64,000 nucleotides of DNA from contig NC_020168.2 in the NCBI RefSeq assembly GCF_000224145.3, positions 6,615,792-6,679,791 of the forward strand, in the 5' to 3' direction. The notes below the pieces were generated by a model. It saw only the letters and a program-made list of their open reading frames with translations. It did no database searches and had not been told where the DNA came from. The position numbers and the translations under genes are program-made. This document shows, piece after piece, positions 22,536-34,172 of the stretch; within the stretch, counting starts at the first letter, position 1; every line of letters starts with the position of its first letter. Origin of the DNA: Ciona intestinalis. Taxonomy: Eukaryota > Chordata > Ascidiacea > Phlebobranchia > Cionidae.

Positions 22536-25381
22536 TTAAGGGTCAGTGAGTATTAGGTAAGGTTGGGAAATATTGGCTTTAACTTGTGAAATCCCAATTT
22601 TAAAAACAACAAGATGCCCACCCTCGTGCCCATCGGCGTCCCCCTGCATGTCAGAGGTCCACAATGTAAGGTTATCACGCAATAACTGCATGATCAAAGT
22701 TGAATCCTTGTATGATTCCTCTGATAGTGTATCTAACTCAGCAATGGCTTGATCAAAAGCTTCCTTGGCCAATCTACACGCTCGATCAGGAGAGTTTAGG
22801 ATCTCATAATAGAACACAGAGAAGTTGAGAGCCAAACCTGAGTATGTAATGGAAAATGTAGAACAGACAAATATTGTACATAACATACCATAACCATATT
22901 TTATTACCTTTAGTCATTTTAGTATTATATTAACATTGAAGCCATTACGCCACAACTGTTACTATTACTATTCAATGCCACGGGGTATATTGCGAAACTA
23001 TGTTGCAATAACTTTCAGATGTTTAAAGTTAATCTTTCTTCCCCATACAGCAGAGTTTCTCCAACTAATAGTAATAATGCTGTATTGCTGTGCCTGTAAA
23101 TTGCTCAGTTGTGTAATTTGTGTTGCTATTCTATTGTGGCACAGACAGCAGCGTGTCTGCTTATAGTCCAATTAGCGTTAGCGTGCCTGCTTAGTCCAAA
23201 TGGTACAGGTTTGAGACTGGACCCCCACTATTATTGTGGCCTATATATGTTCTTGTACAAGATACTAGGGCAAACACTGAGTATCAAACTGTAAAAAAGA
23301 CTAGTGTTTTAAAACAACAAAACTAAAAACTGTCAGAAGATCTTGTTCACACTTATAATAGACCTGGCAGCAACAAAATATAACTATTATAAAAGCAAAA
23401 CATAAATTTTAAAAATTTAACGCAAACAGATCCCTAACATACAATTGTGTTATAACCCTATCATGTAGAAGTAGTAGCATATAATATAACTTCTATTCAC
23501 TTACCAAGTCTAATGGGATGAGTGGTTGGTAGTTTACCTGCTGCATCACTTGCAGCTTTGTAAGCAGTTAAACTGTCCTCGGCTGCACTTTTTCTTTCGT
23601 CGCCAGTCTCAAACTCAGCTAAGTACCTGTGGTAGTCTCCTTTCCTGGGAAGTTAATTTAAAGTGAAATTTAAAATTCAAATTACAAAACATTCCAATTT
23701 GAGTTTTTTTCACTTTTAAGTCTGAACCTGCATTGGGTTTTTGTACTCAAGGTTTTTTGTCCTAAGAGGAAGCAAGCAAGGGGAGCTGGGGTTTTTGGCA
23801 GAGTTCACATTAACCCTATTTTAGTATAGGTTGGGCCTCAATAATGAACTAGTCTTATGAGTTTAAACTATACAGTAGGGTGGGGGAAGATAGGACACCT
23901 TTAGCACATAATATCTAAATGTCCTGATCGTGTTTTAAACAATTAACAACGGTCTATGGGAGTCGTGGGGAAACGCTTTTATAATTCTTTGCATGTTCTT
24001 TGTTTACTACCAAATGGGACAAGGAAATCGAATATAAAAGTGTCCCATCTTCCCCAACCTACTATATAGTTGATCACCAATCTTACATTTTATGATAAAA
24101 CACTTGAGATTCAATATCTTGGTCCGTTTGACTTGGAGGTAGCAAGTGTTGATCAATCACGCTCAGAATATCGTGGCATATGTTCTTCAGTTCCTCTTCA
24201 ACCTTTAACATAAACATCTTATAAATATTTTATTTCAGTGGGGAGTATGCCGTAATATGTACAGCACAAAAATTAAAAGATCCACTTAATTTTATGTTTA
24301 ACTGCTTTTAAACACATACCGTTTACTGTGTATAAGTGTTTATAATGGAAGCACAACTTTTTTCAACTTTCAAATGAGTGAAATTAGAAGACTATCTTAT
24401 GACTGACATCTTAGTACAAGTACAAAATTATATTGTGTAAACACAGTACAAAGTTGGGTGCGTATTCTAATGATTAAAATTTAACTTTCGTTTCAAAAGT
24501 CCACTGGTTAATGCAATGCAGAAAATTACCAGGTTAGGCCCTTTGGCCCAATGGTGTGAAATAGTAGTATACCTGTTGTCTATAGTCACTTGGCATCTGA
24601 GCTTTTGAACCTTCTTTCATTTCAATGCTGCTGATGATCCTCCACGACGCACGTCGAGCCCCGATAACATTCTTGTAAGCAACAGAAAGTAGGTTCCGCT
24701 CTTCAACTGTCAAGCTGATGCCCAACTGGGCAATCTTCTTCATTTGCTCAACCATTTCTATAATTATATGAAGCAGTTAAAGGTTAATAGCTCGCAGGTT
24801 TGACCACAAGCCTAATATTAGGGTGCCTGGGGTGACATGTTGTGATGCCAGCACTAGTAAAGAACCCTCCAGTAGATTACAAATTGGCTTGTCGAAAGTG
24901 TTAGTTGGGTCATTGTTTAGCAGATAACATAGGGGTAGGATTCCTTACTAGCACCGACATACCTTTAAAACAATTGAAACAGTATAAATCCAAACACTGG
25001 GCGTGTCAATTTAGGAATAACATAATAAATTGGTCAAACAAAGAATATTGGAAAAACCTACGAGCAGAAATAGAACTTTTAAAAGTTTCAAGATACATTA
25101 CGGGCAAAACAACAACATAAAAAAGTCAAAAGATATTGGTGTTTTGTCAATATTTTACGTAAACATCGTATTAAGCAGGAGAAAACAATATTTTTAAAAA
25201 TTATCCAATATAAAACATTTTAACGCACATTTTACATTAATCGGTTACGCCCGACAATTTACAGAAATTGACCAGTTATGTACCATCGCTTTTGAAGCGT
25301 TTTAATTCACTTACCATCGTATCTTTCAGCTTGCTCAGCTAGTTTAGCTTGATATACAAAGTCCTCGCGCTCAGTAGACAT
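22536..25381 (-). CDS. YWHAE-like: 14-3-3 protein, epsilon-like, gene A (269 aa)
   Basis: A dimeric cytosolic adaptor binding phosphoserine/phosphothreonine motifs. Exons: 25381-25315, 24757-24573, 24202-24087, 23644-23505, 22837-22536; splice sites and phases agree. The start [19 protein letters not shown] is the normal N-terminus. The family signature [20 protein letters not shown] is exact, with the phosphate-binding Lys/Arg/Arg-Tyr set visible ([18 protein letters not shown]), and [20 protein letters not shown] near the end. Epsilon marks are [18 protein letters not shown] and YKAASD. The C-tail after MQGD is 32 residues ([12 protein letters not shown]...), longer and more hydrophobic than the usual acidic tail. 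Either it is truly extended, or a donor near GAGG/GTGGGC joins a last exon I cannot find. A MITE sits in intron 3. Confidence 0.93.
23871..24066 (+). mobile_element. MITE copy in 14-3-3 gene A intron 3
   Basis: A full-length main-subfamily copy (ACAGTAGGGTGGGGGAAGAT ... CTTCCCCAACCTACTATA). It begins ~20 bp inside the intron from the donor at 24086. Confidence 0.92.
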
Positions 25382-26480
25382 ATTTACGGTTACGAATGCT
25401 TCGATTACTATAGATACAAATTGGATGTCGAAATGACACAAAACAGTAACAATTATAGACGCCTAAACGTTTTGGCAGCGCTGCAAACGTAATTAAACAA
25501 TATATTGAAAAAAAACTTTCTAAACTACGATGACTGATTAATAATACATATTAAAACAAGCTTTTACAGGCAAAACAATCTAGAAAATACGGTGAATCAC
25601 ACCCAAAATTACAACATCTCAGTTCTCGGAAAAAAGGAACTATGGGATTCCCCTTAACAGTATTAATTGAAAGTATTGTATTTCTATTATGTACCAGCAA
25701 AACGAACGAAGAATTTTTATCATCTCAAACTTGTTTTGTAAAAAATTGCCCCATTGTAAAAGATATGCACACTGTAACTTATTTCGACAATTTTTAGTTA
25801 AAACAGTGCTCACCAGTTCTTTTAAGTAACTAGTTCTCCGCCTAAGCTGTTCATAAAAACACCCAGAATCGTTTTGTGCTTAGAACTCTGTGTAATACAT
25901 CTGTTACTAAACCAGTGTTCTAATTACAATGATGATACGCCTTTTAATACCATCTAAAATAAAAGATTTAACCAAAAGCTGACGAGACACTAGGTTCTGC
26001 TTTCACCATACTTACCACGTCACTAAAGATTAGCCTAGTATGGAACAGCTGTTCTGCCTATGCGCTAATTAAGCAGCAGGAATTAATGTGTTAAGATGTA
26101 CTTTTAGGCAACTAACACAAGTTATATATACACACATAAACATCTAAGTTTAAAGCAATGTTAACATATGTTTGGTAATAAAACATAAAATGTTTGGAAA
26201 TTATGACAACTAAAAATGCTGTGCACCAAAAACGTTGTGAGTTCAGTTTCATTTTAAATACTATGGCAACATTACTAGAACGTATGACAAAAATACATCA
26301 ATTATTTCACACTGAAAAAGCATTCACATTCAAGACAGTACAATTGCTGGAAAGAATAGAAACGTTATGAATCCGCGGGTAAATTACTCTTCAAAATATA
26401 GACACGTGATTTTGAATTAGGAGTAATTTGGTTATACAGTTTTCTGTGTTGCCAAGACAAGCTTGTTAACTTGTTCATGT
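25382..26480. other. Spacer between the two 14-3-3 genes
   Basis: About 1.1 kb, AT-rich: the upstream region of gene A and the 3' untranslated region of gene B. No repeat or gene recognised. Confidence 0.5.
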
Positions 26481-28883
26481 TTAAGGCTCATCATTTGCAT
26501 TTCCCTCAATGTCTTCAATTTGAGCTTGTGTATTTTCTAAAACATAAAATAAATAAATGTAATTTGTTAAACTGCGGTCACTTTACGAGATATGTTGTAT
26601 TTTAATTCAGTTTAATCAAAGTTAACAAGTGTGTAACTTTGAGAATATTTGTTTTTTGTATGGCTGGCAATTTTTTTTGACAACTCATTAATGACCACTG
26701 AGTTAAAGCAATTAACATTAAGTGTTTTGCCCAAGGACATACACGCCCAGAATCAATAATAATTTTGAAACATTAATCCTACCTTCTCCTCCCTGCATGT
26801 CAGAGGTCCACAATGTAAGGTTATCACGCAATAACTGCATGATCAAAGTTGAATCCTTGTATGATTCCTCTGACAGCGTATCTAACTCAGCAATGGCATC
26901 GTCAAAGGCTTTCTTTGCCAACTTACACGCTCTATCGCTTGAGTTAAGGATTTCATAATAGAACACGGAGAAGTTGAGAGCCAAACCTGCACGCAAAAAA
27001 ACAAATTTTATGTAAAGGACTTTCTTAATTACAATTAAATAATACTACTTTAAATTTAAAAAATAATAGCGGAAAACAACAGGGGCTCGCTTCACCAGCT
27101 ACCATAAAACAGCATATTAATATAGTTTACATTATAATATATTTACCAAGGCGAATAGGGTGTGTTGGTGGAAGGTTATCTGCTGCTACATCACTTGCAG
27201 CTTTGTACGCAAGCAAACTTTGCTCAGCAGCTTCCTTCCTCTGGTCACCAGACTCAAACTCAGCCAAATACCTGTGATAATCTCCCTGCCTGCAAACAAA
27301 AGTAAAATTTTCATTTTGAAAACGTATGAAATGAAAGTCATATCTTTAGGAATGCACATTACAGAATAATTAGGTATTCTAGGATATCCTAGAATACTTT
27401 ATTTCGTATCTAGAATTCCGAATCTAGAATTTCGAATCTTTTTATATTTATAGGGAAAAATAATTTTACCCACATAAGTCAGTTTATTGACTCTTTAATA
27501 ACAGCCTTGTTGGATGGGTAGTTTTTGTGTCACGAAACGTATAGCAGGATTTGAAAAGCTGTTAGGAAATGTTTACTCTGGAAAGTCCCACAAACACAAT
27601 TTTTTTTTCAAAATTATTAGGTTTCAAAAATTGTTATTATAGTTCATGAGATGACGTCATTAAACAGAATACGGAATCCTGTAGTATTCAAATCTCACGG
27701 ATTCGAAATTCTGTGATGTGCAATATCTTACATATGGGCAGTCATTTATAAGTCTAAAAAGAAAATCCAGGTTTCATGGATTTAAACTGTTAAGAAAAGT
27801 GAAAATTTTAGATATTTTTCTCAACCCCCAAAATAGATTACTTATTCTTTTTCAGTTTTATCTCATTATATGAGTTTCACAAAGTTATAGCAGAAGATAA
27901 TGAGCATTTTTCTATGCCGGTTCCTTAGAAATAGCAAAATCTGTATTACAAAAGTTGCAGAAGCAATAAAAGGGATGTACCAATCAAAAATATTAGTTTA
28001 ACATATTCCACAAGTTTAAATATCTTCTTTTACGATTAAAAGGACAATTCTTATCTTGTTAACTCTTCAGGTCTTTAAATTTTTTTTATTTTTTTTTATC
28101 AAAATTAAAATAAAAAAGTTAACAAAATTTGAAATTTAATGAAAGCCAGTAAAACGTACATTTTGTGGTAAAATACTTTGGATTCGTTGGCTTGGCCAGC
28201 ATTTGGGATAAGATGTTGGTCAATGAGAGATAAAATTGCATTACAGATTTCGTTCAGTTCTTTTTCCACCTAAATAATATAAAAAATTGTTAAATTTAGT
28301 TGCAAATGAAGAAAAAGTGTAAAATGATGTTTTCTACAAATTTACGAACAAATTATGTAAAATTTCGTTTTTAGGATAAAAAATAATAAAAACTTACCTG
28401 TTTCTTGTAGTTTTGGGTCATTTCATTAGATTTTTGTTTGTCATCTTCCTTCTGTTCGATGCTGCTGATGATCCTCCACGAGGCGCGTCGAGCCCCGATG
28501 ACATTCTTGTAAGCAACGGAAAGTAAGTTCCGCTCTTCAACTGAAAGTTCAACTCCAAGCTTTGCAACTGCTTGCATGGACTCCACCATTTCTGCAAAAA
28601 AATAATATTTTACAGTGTAAAATTTTTTCACATTTTTTTTAATAAAAATAAACAAAAACAGTGTATGAAAAATAAATAAAAAACATTGTAAATACTAGGT
28701 AATTTATTGTTTAAATCTGTACAAGAAACAGCATCAGTTTCTCACAGCATAGAAGTTTTAAGATTTTTTTAATAAAATACGTTAATTTCTAAAACGCGAT
28801 ATTCTTATCTACTTACCGTCATATCTTTCTGCTTGTTCGGCTAACTTAGCCTTATACACCAAGTCTTCACGTTCAGTAGACAT
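26481..28883 (-). CDS. YWHAE-like: 14-3-3 protein, epsilon-like, gene B (257 aa)
   Basis: A tandem paralogue of gene A with the same role. Six exons: 28883-28817, 28591-28398, 28269-28160, 27289-27147, 26986-26783, 26536-26481; borders and phases agree. It starts [19 protein letters not shown], contains [20 protein letters not shown] and [19 protein letters not shown], and ends in the acidic tail [19 protein letters not shown]. That tail resembles vertebrate epsilon, and the total length is typical. Intron positions match gene A through exon 5; the sixth exon is extra. Part of exon 5 is nearly identical to gene A at silent sites too, suggesting gene conversion. Confidence 0.96.
27374..27720. 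repeat. Palindrome-ended repeat in 14-3-3 gene B intron 3
   Basis: Begins with a perfect 24 bp palindrome (27374-27397, centre AGGATATCCT). Further in, TAGAATTTCGAATC (27427-27440) faces GATTCGAAATTCTG (27702-27715). This suggests a small fold-back element; the family is unknown. Confidence 0.45.
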
Positions 28884-30014
28884 AATTTACAGATATTTCT
28901 TACGGTTTTATGCTGGTAATAATAAAAGCTGTTTCAATACTGCACTGTAGTTTCAATTTGCCGGCGACTGAAAACAGAACTTTTTTCTCTTATTCGTATT
29001 GCGGGCGGAAGGCAATATATTTTTAAGTACGAGAAACAAATACTAATACTACAGCGATATTGACAACTAATTCTGTACTAACTTCCGTATTCAAAACAAG
29101 CTAGCAACGAAGCGATGATTAGTGTTTTGATTAAATCAGATAAAACTGACGTAAATGCGGAGCAACGCGAAAAATCGCGGATGAATATTTTTCTAACGGT
29201 TAAATTTCGGTTTCCGAAAAAATCCGATCTTTATTTTCACACTGCTCAGGCAAATTATTTTTTAATTTTAATTAGTTAGAGAGGGAGTCAAAAGTACATT
29301 TAAAAAATACTATACAAACGGCTGTTATGTATCGTTAAATTGTTTTTTTTGTTACATTTAATAATCTCGAAAACAAATTTGCTCACAAAATAGATTAAGG
29401 TGAATGTCTTTAGTTTTGTATACCAAACTATAGTATAAGCTTTATATTTATTAAATTAAACGAATTTAACTTGATTTTAGGATATGAGTTGTCGTATATT
29501 GCTTCTAGCATTCTTGAGCTAGGTTTAGTTCTTCCATCGCCCTTTCAACAGGGGAACAATAGCCGGGGGTTCGACGATGACTTGCTTCTCAGGTTCTTTC
29601 CGTTGGCGGATTTACGTTCGTTGCTGACTGACTGCTGTCACCTTTCACTTCAAGAGAGAAAGTGTTGTGCGCTGCTGAACACTGGTGCATTACGCGCGGC
29701 ATGGGTTTGATACTTAGACAGTTATGTATACTCTGAAAAGGAGCAGGAGGTGTAGGGTCACACCATGTGTATTTTAAGTATAATGTAATAGTAAGCGCAC
29801 TACGAGCATCAGTATAAAAGTGTTTTGTTATTTATGGAACTTACTTTCTTACTATTTCTCCACCAAGGTGATCCTAGAATACAGATATTCTAGCGGCCAT
29901 TTTCGATACCTTCTACTGGTACCACTAACCTACAATTTGGACACTGTACTAACTAGACCCCAGCGGTACCGATTCTAAAATGAAAAATTTAAAATTCGAA
30001 AAAATATTAATTAT
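28884..30014. other. Upstream region of 14-3-3 gene B
   Basis: Non-coding. Open frames such as 29471-29710 lack conserved content. It grades into the satellite that starts at 30015. Confidence 0.5.
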
Positions 30015-30607
30015 GAATATTAATATTCGTCATAAAAACATATTTATAGATTTTTCTCCCGATCCAGCTTCGAATATGTTATAGCGCTAAGTGATACCTA
30101 AAATATGAAACATTATTTTCTTTAAAAAGGTGCGGGGATAGATGTTAAATATAAAAAAGTATGATCATAACTTGAATCATATAAATATTATTTTTTCGAT
30201 TTTTTTTGCGAAAATATAACTTACGCATACATCTATGTAGGTCACTAGCATGTTATCCCCATCGAAAAAAAAATAATTTCAACTTTTTTTTATAACTGAA
30301 TATTAATATTCGTCATAAAAATATATTTATAGAATTTTCTCCCGATCCAGCTTCGAATATGTTATAGCGCTACGTAATACCTAAAAAATGAAACATCATT
30401 TTCTTCAAAAAAGTGCGGGGAAGGGTTCAGAATACAAACAAGTATGAGGGTCATAACCCGAATCATACAAGTATTAAATTTTAAAATATTTCGGCGAAAA
30501 TATAACTTACGCATACATCTATGTAGGTCACTCACATGTTATCCCCATCGAAAAAAAAATAATTTCAACTTTTTTTTATAACTGAATATTAATATTCGTC
30601 ATAAAAA
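30015..30607. repeat. ~285 bp satellite, two units and a third entering the gap
   Basis: Each unit starts GAATATTAATATTCGTCATA at 30015, 30298 and 30584 (periods 283 and 286 bp). Shared blocks are CTCCCGATCCAGCTTCG, GTTATAGCGCTA and ACGCATACATCTATGTAGGT. The third unit is cut by the N gap, so the true array is probably longer than assembled. Confidence 0.93.
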
Positions 30608-31107
30608 NNNNNNNNNNNNNNNNNNNNNNNNNNNNNNNNNNNNNNNNNNNNNNNNNNNNNNNNNNNNNNNNNNNNNNNNNNNNNNNNNNNNNNNNNNNNN
30701 NNNNNNNNNNNNNNNNNNNNNNNNNNNNNNNNNNNNNNNNNNNNNNNNNNNNNNNNNNNNNNNNNNNNNNNNNNNNNNNNNNNNNNNNNNNNNNNNNNNN
30801 NNNNNNNNNNNNNNNNNNNNNNNNNNNNNNNNNNNNNNNNNNNNNNNNNNNNNNNNNNNNNNNNNNNNNNNNNNNNNNNNNNNNNNNNNNNNNNNNNNNN
30901 NNNNNNNNNNNNNNNNNNNNNNNNNNNNNNNNNNNNNNNNNNNNNNNNNNNNNNNNNNNNNNNNNNNNNNNNNNNNNNNNNNNNNNNNNNNNNNNNNNNN
31001 NNNNNNNNNNNNNNNNNNNNNNNNNNNNNNNNNNNNNNNNNNNNNNNNNNNNNNNNNNNNNNNNNNNNNNNNNNNNNNNNNNNNNNNNNNNNNNNNNNNN
31101 NNNNNNN
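30608..31107. other. Assembly gap (~500 N)
   Basis: A run of N between the satellite and the first readable codons of the Polinton fossil. The left part of that element may lie here; the gap length is probably nominal. Confidence 0.98.
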
Positions 31108-31694
31108 CCGGTAAAATAACACCTGCGACAAACAGCTCCTTACCGACACCGCCACTGGTAAAAGTTTTGAGCTCCCTGGATCGCGAGTTGAGTGATATAC
31201 TCGGTACAACGCTACCTGACGATACAAAAGTGGTACTGTATAACCAGGTGTTAAGTCGTTACATCGGACATAATAACAGTCGTCGTCTTAACGTTTTTAC
31301 AAAACCAACCAACGAAAAAACCCTTCGTAAGGATTTTATGTTAGAGCTACCAAAAAACGCACAGACAAGAGGGTCTTTGTTGATCGAATGGCTCAATGAA
31401 CACCACGATGTACAATGGAACGCCAGAAACGAGATTATTATAAAAGGACAGACATTGCCGGGGACAAATATATTTGACTTAGTCGGTGACGCAGTACATC
31501 CTAAAAACGAAGGTTCAAGACCTACTGGGTGGAGGGCGTTTCAGCAGCTTTTAAAAGAAATAAATATTCCACGCATGTTGCTCAACGAGCCTACTGTTAA
31601 AAGCACGCGACGTCGAGAACCAACCGGTAGCAACGGTGACGCTAAAACTACGAAGCGAGCGCAACCGACAATAGACCGGTGGGAGAAATATTAA
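31108..31694 (+). pseudogene. Polinton fossil: unknown protein upstream of integrase
   Basis: An open frame running out of the gap, with LSSLDRELSDIL, RKDFMLELPKNAQTRG and LPGTNIFDLVGDAVHPKN, then a basic tail (KSTRRREPTGSN). Fossil gene of the element, beginning in the gap. I do not know its function. Confidence 0.6.
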
Positions 31695-31696
31695 TT

Positions 31697-32748
31697 ATGA
31701 GTAACCTTTCGGAACTTTACTACGACCCTGCTGAGGCTGGTTCCTTTGGAGGTGTGCAGAGTCTTCAGCGAGCCAGCAAAGCGAAACGAACAGAGGTGGA
31801 AAACTTTTTACGTAACCAAGACACCTACACCCTCCATAAACCCGTAAGAAAGAGATTTCCGCGTAGACGCGTTATTGTTTCTGGAATAGACTCTCAATGG
31901 CAGCTTGATCTGGTGGATGTTTCGCACATTTCAAGACATAACGCTGGCACAAACTTTATTTTAACAGCCATAGATGTATTTTCAAAATATGCTTTTGCCG
32001 AACCATTGAAAAATAAAACTGGAAAGTCTTTGGTTTCCGCCTTTTCGAAAATGTTGATACGTCGTAAACCGAATAAAATTCAAACAGATAAGGGGACTGA
32101 GTTTTTAAACAAAACGTTTCAAAATTTCTTGGGTACACAAGGCATTGCACATTTCACGACTTGGAACAGCGAAACTAAAGCTTCTATTGTGGAAAGATTT
32201 AATAGGACCTTGAAAGCTCGCACCTGGCGTTACTTTACGAGAAATAGTACCTTGAAATTTACTGATGTTTTGCAGGGGCTGGTTGCGTCGTACAATAACT
32301 CTTATCACAGAAGTATAAGGACTAAACCTGTATTGGTTACTTCGAAAAATGAAGCGGAAGTACTTCAAACTTTGTACGGTAACTTTCCGAAAATAAAGGA
32401 CCTTCGCTTACGAGTCGGTGACAAGGTACGCTAGTGCGAAATCGGGGTCCCTTTAAAAAGGGTTATTTACCAGGGTGGTCGGAAGAGTTATTTACCGTCA
32501 GCGAAGTGCACGAAGGGTTACCTGGGTATTACAAAGTTGTGGATTACAATAAGGAAACAGTACTCGGAACTTTCTACGAGGAGGAATTGCAGAAAGTTGA
32601 AAAAACAAACCTCGTGTATTTAGTGGAGCGTATACTGAAAGGGCGCACACGCAAAGGAAAAAAAGAATTGTTCGTTAAGTGGACGGGATACCCCCACTCT
32701 TTCAACAGCTGGGTTTCCGCTGATGATTTTACAGGTTATAAAAACTGA
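31697..32748 (+). pseudogene. Polinton fossil: integrase region with chromodomain
   Basis: Retroviral-type (rve) integrase core, resembling the F54H12.3-like integrases of Polintons: WQLDLVDVS, the QTDKGTEF block and SIVERFNRTLK. A chromodomain follows (YLVERILKGR, KELFVKWTGY, NSWVSADDF). In the living element it would join the excised DNA to a new site. Broken here. Confidence 0.9.
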
Positions 32749-32780
32749 GCGTCACGCAGGTGTTCGTCAGTTCTGTAAAA

Positions 32781-33020
32781 ATGTCAGACGAAGAGGTATC
32801 GACAGTTGCTGTTTCAACTCCTAAAGAGAAATCCTGGTGTTTTTTGGGAAAAAGTGTACCTAGAAACGAAATTGTTTTCTTGGTACAGGTAATCACCGTT
32901 TTTTGTGTGGTCGTAGCGAGTATTGTAAATATTACGTTTGAGAAGGGGGACGCAAAACTTTGGATTAGTTTACTCAGCTCCTCGATTGGTTATCTGCTGC
33001 CAAACCCTAGGTTAAATTGA
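32781..33020 (+). pseudogene. Polinton fossil: small membrane protein
   Basis: About 80 residues with one strong hydrophobic segment (VFLVQVITVFCVVVASIVNI) and a second short one near the end. This type of small membrane protein is common between integrase and capsid genes in this group. Confidence 0.6.
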
Positions 33021-33022
33021 CG

Positions 33023-33640
33023 ATGGTGGAGGATTTTTACGTCACGCTTCCTAGTAACGCCAGCCTAGAGTATTTTCCAAACAACACACTCACAATTTAC
33101 GTTACGCGTTTACCTAAAGAATTTCATCTTCAAGGTACGTGGGTTGTCGGTCTCACCGAGGTCGCGTTTCCGTACAGCTGGTACACAATTCCTCAACAGG
33201 CGGTTACCATGAAAATATGAGTCTTGACCTTGGTGTTATCGAAGCTGCTGATTTTCCCCAGGGTATTACAACTCTCCAAAAGAATTAATTGAAAGTATAG
33301 TAAAATTATTTACCGATGTTGGTTACGCGAACAACATTGAGGTTTCCTACAACGATTTGACTGGTAAAGTGAGGGTAAATTTTCACAAAAAAAGGTTGGT
33401 ATCTGGAGTTTAGCGACGTGTTGAGTCGGATGTTGGGCTACGACAAAAAGCGTTTGCGGCACGGATCTCACGAAGCGGAGAGAGTTTGTGATATTTTCCT
33501 CGATATGTCATTACTATACTTTTATAGCGACATTGTCCAGGGGCGGTCCGTGGGTGATACATCAGCCCCGTTACTGGCCATTGTACCTGTAAAGAGGAGG
33601 CCTAGAGAGGGTGTGTACTAACGTTTCGAAAGTTTTTCAC
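33023..33640 (+). pseudogene. Polinton fossil: penton/minor-capsid-like region
   Basis: Starts with a typical element motif (MVEDFYVTLPSNASLEYFPN, then LTEVAFPYSWYT). Position, between membrane protein and core protein, matches the penton-like minor capsid gene. Clearly broken. Assignment is by position and motif memory. Confidence 0.55.
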
Positions 33641-33746
33641 ACGATAGAAGTCGATATAAGGGACAGTCTCGGTAAAAAAAATATTATTTCAACGTGGTCG
33701 TGTGTGCGTGACACTGCATTTTAAACGTGTTAATAAAGTTTGAGCA

Positions 33747-34172
33747 ATGTATGAACACAGACGTCAATTTTGTTGCGATCAAACCAAAGACTTGTACGTG
33801 CGTCACTACCAAAACCAACAACTCGGAAACGGTTTACCTGTATTTAGCGGTGGTGACGCCCAACGAGGGCACGGTCTCGGTAGTATTTTATCGGGGTTGG
33901 GTAAGGCTGTTATGCCCTTGTTAAAACCGGGGGCGAAAGCCGTAGGGCAACAGTTTTTAAAGGCCGGTGTTAGCTTTGCGGATGACGTAATAAACGGCGG
34001 TTCGTCGCCAAGGAAAGCTGGAATTAAGCGAAGTCGTGAATTGGGGCGAACCGTTTTGAACATGGCGGGTAAAACTCTCAATACTTCCGGTTCAAAAGGT
34101 ATAAAACGAAGGAAAACGACAACTTCTAAATCAGCCAAACGGCGTCGGAAGCATAAGGACATCTTTGCATAA
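33747..34172 (+). pseudogene. Polinton fossil: basic core (pX-like) protein
   Basis: A Gly-rich hydrophobic middle (GHGLGSILSGLGKAVMPLL) and a very basic tail (KRRKTTTSKSAKRRRK), as in the adenovirus pX-like/core proteins found beside Polinton capsid genes. Confidence 0.65.

Noticed and set aside
24905-25120. Plus-strand frame with [19 protein letters not shown]
   Set aside because: Lies in the first intron of 14-3-3 gene A on the opposite strand, without recognisable family features; insufficient support.
29471-29710. 79 aa plus-strand frame upstream of the satellite
   Set aside because: No motif, no splice partner; treated as chance.
30589-31227. Minus-strand frame running through the 500 N gap
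   Set aside because: It is open only because N codons are not stops.
31697-32748. Reading the integrase as part of an LTR retrotransposon
   Set aside because: No reverse transcriptase, RNase H or gag nearby; the neighbours are capsid and core genes in Polinton order.
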